Shown piece by piece: positions 21,268 to 28,259 of a DNA stretch of 32,669 nt. Below the pieces are notes generated by a model that made no database searches, was not told where the DNA came from, and worked only from the letters and a program-made list of their open reading frames with translations. The translations under genes and the position numbers were made by a program. Within the stretch, counting starts at the first letter, position 1, and each line of letters starts with the position of its first letter. Source of the DNA: Microvirga sesbaniae (GTDB lineage: Bacteria > Pseudomonadota > Alphaproteobacteria > Rhizobiales > Beijerinckiaceae); NCBI RefSeq assembly GCF_025460805.1, contig NZ_JAMXFJ010000046.1:1-32669 (forward strand), given 5' to 3'.

Positions 21268-21296
21268 TTGACTCGACAGGTCGTGTAAACTTGTAA
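21268..21296 (+). promoter_or_regulatory. Candidate promoter of the aceA-divergent regulator
   Basis: TTGACT (21268-21273), a 17-base spacer and TTGTAA (21291-21296) form a reasonable -35/-10 pair. Transcription would begin near 21303, leaving only about 6-8 bases before the ATG at 21310. No ribosome-binding site precedes that ATG, so a near-leaderless mRNA is likely. Confidence 0.5.
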
Positions 21297-21308
21297 AAAG
21301 ATTTACAA
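21291..21308. promoter_or_regulatory. Perfect palindromic operator TTGTAAA-N4-TTTACAA
   Basis: The arms TTGTAAA (21291-21297) and TTTACAA (21302-21308) are perfect inverted repeats with spacer AAGA. The site covers the proposed -10 element and ends one base before the start codon, the position expected for autorepression. Additional half-sites TTGTAAA and TGTAAA occur at 21258 and 21285 in the same divergent gap, and TGTAAA occurs on the minus strand just before aceA. Confidence 0.65.
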
Positions 21309-21309
21309 C

Positions 21310-22743
21310 ATGGATGAGAGCAGAAAGCTTTTCGTGGGTCCACGCCTCAAGCGGCTGCGGCGCGAGCTCAACATGAGCCAGTCGCGCATGGCCGAGGAGC
21401 TCGGGCTCTCCCCGAGCTACCTGAACCTGATGGAGCGCAACCAGCGCCCGATCACCGCCCAGGTGCTGATCCGCCTCGCGCACGCCTATTCCCTGGATCC
21501 ACGCGAATTCGCCAACGACGATCACGAGCGCACCGTGTCGGAGCTCGAGGAGGTCTTCGCCGATCCGCTCTTCCGCGCGACCCCGGTGGCGCGGCTCGAG
21601 CTGCGCGAGACCGTGGAGAGCGCCCCCTCCCTGGTCGACGCCGTCAACCGTCTCTACCGGGCCTATCAGGCCCTGCGCGGCGCCCGCGAGGCGGTCATGC
21701 CGAGCCCCAGCGACCGCGACCGGGCCGAGGACGCGTCCCAGGTCAACCCGGTCGACCGGGTGCGGGAGCTGATCCACGAGGCGAAGAACCATTTCGCCGA
21801 GCTGGACGAGGCCGCCGAGGCTCTGGCGTCCGACCTCGCCCAGACGGGCCACGAGCCGTTCTTCGCCGTGGCCGAACGCCTGCACGCCCGGCACGGCATC
21901 CGGGTGCGCATCATGCCCGTCGACGTGATGCCGGACAGCCTGCGCCGCTACGACCATCACCGGCGCCAGCTCCTGATCTCCGAACTGGTGGATCCTTCCG
22001 GCAGAACCTTCCAGGCCGCCTACCAGCTGGCCTTCGCCGAGATGCGCGAGACCATCGACGGGCTCGCCGCCCGCCTCGAGCCCGCGGACGGTCCCGCCCG
22101 GCGGCTGCTGCGGGTCTCGTTCGGCAATTACTTCGCCGGCGCCCTCATGATGCCCTATGGCCGGTTCCATGCGGCCGCGGAGGCGCTGGGCTACGACGTG
22201 GAGGTGCTGGGCGCCCGCTTCGGAGCGAGCTTCGAACAGGTGGCGCACCGCCTCACCACGCTGGCCCGCCCGGGGGCCCGGGGGATCCCGTTCTTCCTGG
22301 TGCGGGTGGATTCCGCCGGCAACGTGTCGAAGCGCTTCTCCTCGGGCCGGTTCCCGTTCTCGCAGTTCGGCGGCACCTGTCCGCTCTGGAACCTGCACTC
22401 CACCTTCCGGATTCCGGGACAGGTGGCGACCCAGGTCGTCGAGCTGCCGGATGCCTCGCGCTGGTTCTCCATCGCCCGCACGGTCCGGCGCGCCTTCAAC
22501 CCCTGGGGGGCGCCCGATCCGCAATTCGTCGTGGGCCTCGGCTGCGAGCTGAAATACGCCCACCGCCTCGTCTATGCCCGCGGCCTCGACCCGGCTTCCG
22601 CGGACGCGACGCCGATCGGGGTCAACTGCCGCCTGTGCGAGCGCGCCGCCTGCCCGCAGCGCGCCGCCCCGCCCCTGATGCATGCGCTCATCGTCGACGA
22701 GATGAAGCGCGGGATCTCGCCCTTCGAGTTCGACGCGACCTGA
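21310..22743 (+). CDS. XRE-type regulator with IrrE-like and DUF2083 domains (PrpR/RamB family)
   Basis: The protein is 477 aa. An N-terminal XRE helix-turn-helix (about 10-65: RLKRLRRELNMSQSRMAEEL, LGLSPSYLNLMERNQRPITA) is followed by a linker and a degenerate M78/IrrE-like domain around 200-300 that lacks HExxH and has NYFAGALMMPYGRFHAAAEA. The C-terminal DUF2083 region carries conserved cysteines: Cys357 (GGTCPLWN) and Cys440, 443 and 448 (NCRLCERAACPQR). In M. tuberculosis PrpR this region has been reported to bind a [4Fe-4S] cluster and CoA esters. RamB/PrpR proteins control isocitrate lyase and short-chain acyl-CoA metabolism, and the divergent position next to aceA supports that role here. 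Confidence 0.92.
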   Translation: MDESRKLFVGPRLKRLRRELNMSQSRMAEELGLSPSYLNLMERNQRPITAQVLIRLAHAYSLDPREFANDDHERTVSELEEVFADPLFRATPVARLELRETVESAPSLVDAVNRLYRAYQALRGAREAVMPSPSDRDRAEDASQVNPVDRVRELIHEAKNHFAELDEAAEALASDLAQTGHEPFFAVAERLHARHGIRVRIMPVDVMPDSLRRYDHHRRQLLISELVDPSGRTFQAAYQLAFAEMRETIDGLAARLEPADGPARRLLRVSFGNYFAGALMMPYGRFHAAAEALGYDVEVLGARFGASFEQVAHRLTTLARPGARGIPFFLVRVDSAGNVSKRFSSGRFPFSQFGGTCPLWNLHSTFRIPGQVATQVVELPDASRWFSIARTVRRAFNPWGAPDPQFVVGLGCELKYAHRLVYARGLDPASADATPIGVNCRLCERAACPQRAAPPLMHALIVDEMKRGISPFEFDAT

Positions 22744-22746
22744 ATG

Positions 22747-23487
22747 TTACGCCCGCAGGCGTTTCGGTAACGGATCGTCGAGCCAGTGATCCAGGAACCG
22801 GTCGAGCCAGCGGGAGACATGGGGGTCGTGCTGGAAGCGCCCGGCGAGCTGCCGGACCCGGTCCTGCGCACCGGGCATCTTCAGGCGCTCCTCGGCGTGC
22901 ACGGTCCAGCGGCACAGCATCGCGTGGGTGACCTCCGGGTGGAACTGGAGGCCGAAGGCCCGCTCCCCGACCCGGATCGCCTGGGTGGGAAAGTCGTCCC
23001 CCGTCGCCAGGGTCTCGGCCCCGCTCGGGCAGTCGAAGCCCTCCCGGTGCCAGTGATAGACGTGGCTCGGCCAGGAGACGCCCCAGTCGCGGCTGAGGGC
23101 CTCTCCGGCCGGCGTCGGCAGCAGGGGGTAATAGCCGATCTCGGCCCGGCCTTCCGGATGGGCCCAGACCCGGGCGCCGAGATGCCTGGCCATCATCTGG
23201 GCCCCGAGACAGAGGCCCAGATAAGGCTTGTTCTCCTTGAGCGGCACCTGGATCCAGTCGATCTCCGCCTTCACGAAATCGTCAGGATCGTTGGCGCTCA
23301 TCGGGCCGCCGAAGATCACGGCTCCGGTGTGCTCGGCAAGGGTCTCCGGCAGCGGGTCACCGAATCGGGGACGGCGGATGTCGAGGGGATAGCCGCGCTC
23401 CACGAGCAGGCGCCCGACCCGGCCGGGGGTGGAATGCTCCTGATGCAGAACGATGAGGACGGGCGCCCTGGATCGCCGCCTAGGCAT
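22747..23487 (-). CDS. Class I glutamine amidotransferase-like protein
   Basis: The protein is 246 aa from the ATG at 23487; an ATG at 23511 in the same frame is also possible and neither has a clear ribosome-binding site. It has the GATase1 fold with nucleophile Cys93 in YLGLCLGAQMMA and His184/Glu186 in GLQFHPEVTHAM, so the triad is complete. The N-terminal VLIVLHQEHSTPGRVG and the VIFGGPMSANDPDDF loop are typical of stand-alone GMP-synthase-like amidotransferases (e.g. YfeJ-type) with unknown acceptor. The gene converges on the regulator gene with only 3 bases between stop codons. Confidence 0.88.
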   Translation of the reverse strand: MPRRRSRAPVLIVLHQEHSTPGRVGRLLVERGYPLDIRRPRFGDPLPETLAEHTGAVIFGGPMSANDPDDFVKAEIDWIQVPLKENKPYLGLCLGAQMMARHLGARVWAHPEGRAEIGYYPLLPTPAGEALSRDWGVSWPSHVYHWHREGFDCPSGAETLATGDDFPTQAIRVGERAFGLQFHPEVTHAMLCRWTVHAEERLKMPGAQDRVRQLAGRFQHDPHVSRWLDRFLDHWLDDPLPKRLRA

Positions 23488-23699
23488 GGGTACGATCCGA
23501 TCCGGGAGCATTCATGGGCCTATATCGGCAATCACGCGAGGACATGGGGCGATTATTCGAGCCGGGCAGCCTTCCCGCAAGAGCCTCAAAGGACGATCAG
23601 CCATGCTTCATCCGGATAGGCGTCCGGCCGGGGATCTCGCGCATCGTGCGGGCCCGGATGGCCGCGCCGGACGATGCGCTGCTTGAGAAGGTGAGCCGC

Positions 23700-23778
23700 G
23701 GACCCACTTTTGGGATCGGTGCTCTAAAGCATCGGACCCAAAAGTGGACTTGCACTTTTGGGATCCATCCGATGCTTT
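23700..23778. repeat. Palindromic repeat, complete copy plus adjoining half copy
   Basis: The complete copy has outer arms AAAGCATCGGA (23726-23736) and TCCGATGCTTT (23768-23778), both perfect over 11 bp. Its inner stem is CCCAAAAGTG (23737-23746) and CACTTTTGGG (23753-23762) with loop GACTTG. Just before it, 23700-23725 carries only the right half of another copy (ACCCACTTTTGGGATC then GCTCT). Confidence 0.88.
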
Positions 23779-23789
23779 CTTCTTGGATG

Positions 23790-23840
23790 AGAGCATCGGT
23801 CAGAACGGAAAACCGGATCCACTTTTCCGTCCGATGCTCT
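23790..23840. repeat. Palindromic repeat with CCGGATCCAC loop
   Basis: The outer arms are AGAGCATCGG (23790-23799) and CCGATGCTCT (23831-23840). The inner stem is ACGGAAAA (23805-23812) and TTTTCCGT (23823-23830) with loop CCGGATCCAC, identical in loop and almost identical in stem to the copy in the DUF454 gene. Confidence 0.88.
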
Positions 23841-24042
23841 AGCCGGGGGCGGAAGACCGCCCTAAGATCACACCGTAACAATATCATATGTTATGGCGGT
23901 TCTGCCCGGTTTTTGCTTGGATCTGCAAAAATGATAGAAGCGTCTGATTCTCCAGGCTTGAAGTCCAGACCATCCTGCGCATCTTGCTTCCGTGCCCTGC
24001 CGAGCCATCGGCGGGCGCCCCAGCGTGAAAGAAAGTAAACCC

Positions 24043-24432
24043 GTGACTGACAGCGTAACCAGCGACGGCGATCTCAACGGCCTGCGCATTCTCGTCGTCG
24101 AGGACGAAGCCGCGATCTCCCTGCTCCTGGAGGACATGCTTCTCGACTTCGGCTGCGAGGTGATCGGCCCAGCCGCCCGCCTGTCGGCCGCCCTTGACGC
24201 TGTGGCGCGCGAACAGGTCGATCTGGCGATCCTCGACGTGAACGTCGCCGGCGAGCCGATCTATCCGGTCGCCGAGGCCCTGGCGCAGCGGTCGATCCCG
24301 TTCGTCTTCTCGACCGGCTATGGCAGCGCGGGCATCCGCGACGCCTTCCGCGACCGTCCGGTTCTGCAGAAGCCCTTCGCCCAGAACGATCTGAAGCAGA
24401 AGCTGCTGATGGCGCGCGGCACGGCGACCTGA
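24043..24432 (+). CDS. Single-domain response regulator
   Basis: The protein is 129 aa from the GTG at 24043 (VTDSVTSDGDLNGLRIL); GTG codons at 23992 and 24025 are in frame but have no better leader. It is one receiver domain: ILVVEDEAAISLLLEDMLLD, phospho-acceptor Asp65 in LAILDVNVAGE, Ser/Thr switch in FVFSTGYGS and Lys110 in VLQKPFAQNDL. The G-E-x-x-Y-P-V-A-E-A-L segment is typical of stand-alone receivers that work with HWE kinases in Hyphomicrobiales, so it may be served by the HWE kinases of this window. No output domain is present. Confidence 0.9.
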   Translation: MTDSVTSDGDLNGLRILVVEDEAAISLLLEDMLLDFGCEVIGPAARLSAALDAVAREQVDLAILDVNVAGEPIYPVAEALAQRSIPFVFSTGYGSAGIRDAFRDRPVLQKPFAQNDLKQKLLMARGTAT

Positions 24433-24604
24433 CATCGCATCCTGGCGGCCGTTCCTCTCTCCACCTGTTGCGGGAATGCCGCAATCGTTCACCCTGTGCT
24501 GCAAAACACATCGTCCGAGATGTGAATCGGCTTTGTTCCTGAGCGCATCCTGCTAAGTTCCAGTAACGTTAGAGCAGGTAACCTCACGATCGAGCCGACC
24601 CTCC

Positions 24605-27600
24605 ATGTCTTTCCGTTCCCTCAGGTTTCTGGCCGCCGCAAGCGTCCTGGCGCTGTCTCTTGCCGCTGCTCAGGCGCAGGAACCGGTGCCGCGCCAAACG
24701 CCCGCTGCCGGCGCCATCGTGGCGGCCAAGGGCGGCGAGGAGATGCGCTTCGTGCGCGAGGATCTCTGGCGCGCCGCCCAGCTCCAGCAGAGCCTCGTGG
24801 GCGGCGACACCCTGCGCACCAACGCCATCGGCAACCTGGCCATCCTGTTCAAGGACCAGACCCAGATCCGCGTCGGCCGCAACTCGACCCTGACCGTCAA
24901 TGACGTGGCCGGCGGCGGCGACGCGAACACCCAGCTCAGCCTCCAGGCCGGCAACATCTGGGCCCGCGCCGCCCGCGGCGGCTCGGGCGTGGACGTCAAG
25001 ACGCCTGCCGCGGTCGCGGCCATCCGCGGCACCGACTGGTCCCTGTCGGTGGACGGCGCGGGCAAGACCTCCCTGGTGGTGCTCGAGGGGGTCGTCGAGC
25101 TCAAGAACCCGCAGGGCGCCGTGACGGTGCGTCAGGGCGAAGGCGCTGTAGCGGCGGTCGGTCAGGCCCCGACGAAGTTCGTCCTCGTCAGCCCCAACGA
25201 CCGCGAGCAGATGCTCTTCTACATGACGATGCGCGAGGTGTTCATCAACCTGCCGACCACAACCCTGGACACCAAGCCGTTCAAGGCCGAAGGCGCTCGA
25301 ATCCAGGCTCTGCCGGCCCAGGCCCGCACCGCGGAGGACTGGCTCATTCTGGCCGAAAGCCTCATGAATTCCGGCGACAGGCGCGCGGCGGCAGCCCCCC
25401 TGGCAGAGGCCCGCAGCCGCCCGACGACCCGGGCGCAGCGTGCCCGCGCCGATTATCTCGAGGCCCTCATGGCCGGTGCGGACCGCCGCTGGCAGGACGC
25501 GGTCGGGCTCTTCGAGCGCGCGAAGCCCGGTCTCGACTCCCGGCGCCGCGGCTGGGCCGAATATGGCCGCTACGCTGCCGCCTCCATGGCGGATCCCAAG
25601 CGGGTCCAGCCGGTCCCGAAGGTGCCGGTCAAGGATCCCAGAACGGCGGAGATCAGCGCCTATCTCACCGGTTTCCGGCAAGACCTCAAAGCCGCCGCCG
25701 CCGAGGCCGCCGCGGCCGAAAAGGCGTTTCCGAACGATGCCGGCCTTGCCATCCTGTCCGCGTCCCTGGCCCAGGATCTCGACCATCGCGAGGACATGTA
25801 CGCGGCGTATGAACGGGCCAAGGGCGCCGATCCGACCGATCCGAACGTGGTCGCCTTCGGGGCGACGATCAAGGCGGACTATGCCCGCGACATCGACGGC
25901 GCCCTGGCCGACCTCTACGCGGTCGTGAAAACCGATCCGAACTTCTCGCTCCTCAACCAGATCGGCCTGCTCGAACAGGGCCGCGGCGCCTTCGTCGAGG
26001 CCGAGGCGGCCTTCCGGCGCGCGCTCGCCATGGAGCCGCAGAACCCGATCCCCTATGTCAACCTGGCCCTTCTCCTCCTCGATCAGAGCCGGGTGGACGA
26101 GGCGGGCGCTCTTATCGACAAGGCGCTGACGCTCGACCCGACCACCGCCTACACGGCCCGCGGACGCTATCTGCTGCAGAAGGGCAGGATGGCGGAAGCG
26201 ATCGAGTTCATGCTGGCCGGCTCGGCGGTCAATCCGGCCCTGGCCAACGACCAGGTCACCCTGGCCGACGGCTATTTCCAGAACGGCGATTACGAGCTCG
26301 CCTGGCAGACCCTCGACAATGCCGACCGGCTCGATCCCAGATCGCCCATCATCCCCATCCTGCGCACGGCCTTCGCCCTCGACCTCTATCTCGCCGACGA
26401 GGCGATCCTCGCCGCGCGCGAGGCCCTGAAGCGCTACCGGGACCGGGGCGGCGATTATGCCGGGATCTCGGTCAGCAAGCAGACCGGCTCCTATCCGGTC
26501 GAGGCCTACCGCTTCATCAACCTGCACGACTGGGCGCGCCTCTACGCCGACCGCACCTTCGACCCCTTCGAAGCCCAGGGGTATTTCGACCAGGCGATCG
26601 TCAGCCGACCGGGTCTCTTCGTGACCGAGCCGACCCTGGACACCGCGGAAGGCACGGACCTCAACAGCGCCGCCCTGAACCTCTCGATCCAGGGATTGCT
26701 GCTCGATCCCCTGGCCGTCGCCGGGCGCATCGGGCGCTACGACCCGATCCGCCGGCCGTTTCTCGATACGGAGATCGGCGGCGGGGCGATCGTGCGCGGC
26801 GGCCAGGTCGGCTATCAATCGGGCGTGCTGGTCAACGGCTTCGTCAACGAGCCGCTGCCCACGAGCTTCAGCCTCTCCGCGAGCGCCAACGAGGCCCGCG
26901 GCGATCTGACCGCCGACAACGAGAGAGGACGGGGCATCACCTTCAGCCTCGGCACCGCACCCAGCGCCGCCGACCGTTTCCTGTTCATGGGCTGGGCGAA
27001 CGAGGGACAGCCGGGCCTGACCGACATCAACCGGATCGATCTCACGCAGCATGTCGAGCAGGACACGACCAACCTGTTCGGGATGGCCGGCTGGAGCCAC
27101 ACCTTCGGGTACCGGAACGTGCTCTCGGCCGCCGTGTTCGCGACCCGGAACGACACGCTCGAGCGCGGTGAGCTCTGGGATTACGGGTCTTACCCCCAAT
27201 TCAACTATCCCTATGCGATCCACACGCTCTGGAGTCAGAAGCAGCGCGTGGACGGTCTGGTCGGGGCCGTCAGCCATGCCATCGGGATCGGCGACTTCAA
27301 CCTCCGTTACGGGCTGGAGGCGCAGGCCGGCCAGCTGCGCGACAGGGGCGTCAGAAACAGCGACTTCTATTATTTCAGCGGCATCAGGAGCGAGAGCCAG
27401 AATGAAGTGTCCGAGAGCCCGTTCCGCGGCGGCCGCGCCTATGCGGACGTCCTGTGGCGCCCGAACGACTGGTTCGAGGCCGAGGCGGGGATTCATCGCA
27501 CCTTCCTCGACGTCAAATACGACAGGCCCGATGTCTGGGTCTCGCCCCGGTTCGGCCTCGGCATCTCGCCGCTGGAAGGCCAATGGCTCCGCGCCGCCTA

Positions 27601-28258
27601 TGTGGAGAATGCCGACACGTTCCTGAGCTACACGCTCGCGCCGACCACCACGGTCGGTCTGATCCCCAACGATGCGCCCGCCAGCGGGCCGACCAAGAGC
27701 CTCGTTCTGCGCTGGGACGCGGAATGGACGCCACAGGTCTTCACGGCCGTGGAATATCAGCGGCAGACCCTGAACGATCTCAACGTTCCCAGGATCAACA
27801 CGCTGAGCAGCTTCGAGGACATCGAGGAGGCCCGCGCCGAATGGCTCGCCGCCACGATCAACGTCTGGCTCGGTCACGGCATCGGCGTCTTCGGCACCGT
27901 GGGCGGGGCGACGTCGAAGATCCTGGAAAGCTCGCGGACGGACGAGCCCACAGGGGTCGGCGAGCCGGTTCCCTACATTCCGGAGCGCTTTGCCCGCTTC
28001 GGGATGACCTTCGTCCACCCGAGCCGCCTGCGGTTCACCCTGACCCAGAACTTCATCGGCGAACGCTCGGGATCCTACGGGAACGACCGGCTCGATTCGT
28101 ACTGGACGACCGACGCCGCCCTGACCTGGGAAACGCCGGACCGGCGCTTCCAGGTCGGCGTGACGGCGCTGAACCTGTTGGACCAGAGATATGATTTCGG
28201 CTTCGACATCCCGGCTCCGGGCCGCACCGTCGCGGCCAGCGTGAAGGCGCGCTTCTAA
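24605..28258 (+). CDS. FecR-domain, TPR, outer-membrane beta-barrel protein
   Basis: The protein is 1,217 aa. A signal peptide occupies residues 1-24 (FLAAASVLALSLAAAQA|Q). A periplasmic FecR domain lies at about 55-190 (LQQSLVGGDTLRTNAIGNLA, QIRVGRNSTLTV, VKTPAAVAAIRGTDWSL). A TPR array spans about 240-610 (FVEAEAAFRRALAMEPQNPI, PYVNLALLLLDQSRVDEAGA). From about 740 to the end alternating aromatic/polar strands form an outer-membrane barrel that ends in ...VAASVKARF with the terminal Phe recognised by BAM. The barrel end (ALTWETPDRRFQVGVTALNL) resembles TonB-dependent receptors, but no plug is present. The cyclase gene starts two bases after its stop codon, so the two are co-expressed. Ligand and transported substrate are unknown. 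Confidence 0.85.
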   Translation: MSFRSLRFLAAASVLALSLAAAQAQEPVPRQTPAAGAIVAAKGGEEMRFVREDLWRAAQLQQSLVGGDTLRTNAIGNLAILFKDQTQIRVGRNSTLTVNDVAGGGDANTQLSLQAGNIWARAARGGSGVDVKTPAAVAAIRGTDWSLSVDGAGKTSLVVLEGVVELKNPQGAVTVRQGEGAVAAVGQAPTKFVLVSPNDREQMLFYMTMREVFINLPTTTLDTKPFKAEGARIQALPAQARTAEDWLILAESLMNSGDRRAAAAPLAEARSRPTTRAQRARADYLEALMAGADRRWQDAVGLFERAKPGLDSRRRGWAEYGRYAAASMADPKRVQPVPKVPVKDPRTAEISAYLTGFRQDLKAAAAEAAAAEKAFPNDAGLAILSASLAQDLDHREDMYAAYERAKGADPTDPNVVAFGATIKADYARDIDGALADLYAVVKTDPNFSLLNQIGLLEQGRGAFVEAEAAFRRALAMEPQNPIPYVNLALLLLDQSRVDEAGALIDKALTLDPTTAYTARGRYLLQKGRMAEAIEFMLAGSAVNPALANDQVTLADGYFQNGDYELAWQTLDNADRLDPRSPIIPILRTAFALDLYLADEAILAAREALKRYRDRGGDYAGISVSKQTGSYPVEAYRFINLHDWARLYADRTFDPFEAQGYFDQAIVSRPGLFVTEPTLDTAEGTDLNSAALNLSIQGLLLDPLAVAGRIGRYDPIRRPFLDTEIGGGAIVRGGQVGYQSGVLVNGFVNEPLPTSFSLSASANEARGDLTADNERGRGITFSLGTAPSAADRFLFMGWANEGQPGLTDINRIDLTQHVEQDTTNLFGMAGWSHTFGYRNVLSAAVFATRNDTLERGELWDYGSYPQFNYPYAIHTLWSQKQRVDGLVGAVSHAIGIGDFNLRYGLEAQAGQLRDRGVRNSDFYYFSGIRSESQNEVSESPFRGGRAYADVLWRPNDWFEAEAGIHRTFLDVKYDRPDVWVSPRFGLGISPLEGQWLRAAYVENADTFLSYTLAPTTTVGLIPNDAPASGPTKSLVLRWDAEWTPQVFTAVEYQRQTLNDLNVPRINTLSSFEDIEEARAEWLAATINVWLGHGIGVFGTVGGATSKILESSRTDEPTGVGEPVPYIPERFARFGMTFVHPSRLRFTLTQNFIGERSGSYGNDRLDSYWTTDAALTWETPDRRFQVGVTALNLLDQRYDFGFDIPAPGRTVAASVKARF

Positions 28259-28259
28259 G

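Larger units (their letters stand above)
23488..24042. other. Gene-free stretch with repeat cluster
   Basis: About 555 bases lie between the amidotransferase start and the receiver-protein start. The centre (23700-23840) holds two complete and one partial palindromic repeats. Open frames here encode only repeat-derived peptides (RTEKWIRFSV and relatives). An AT-rich stretch near 23876-23893 may hold the promoter of the receiver gene. Nothing else is identifiable. Confidence 0.55.

Noticed and set aside
22747..23487. GMP synthase or a biosynthetic glutaminase subunit
   Set aside because: Only the GATase domain is present and no synthase partner is adjacent, so it is listed as a stand-alone class I amidotransferase.
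23514..24038. Plus-strand frame of 174 codons in the gap before the receiver gene
   Set aside because: Most of it translates palindromic repeats (RTENRIHFSVRC) and no family similarity is visible; no ribosome-binding site.
24584..28018. 1,144-codon open frame antisense to the FecR-TPR-barrel gene
   Set aside because: It is a high-GC shadow frame: the composition is rich in Arg/Gly/Asp/Val without domain signatures, and the sense frame has signal peptide, FecR, TPR and barrel features.
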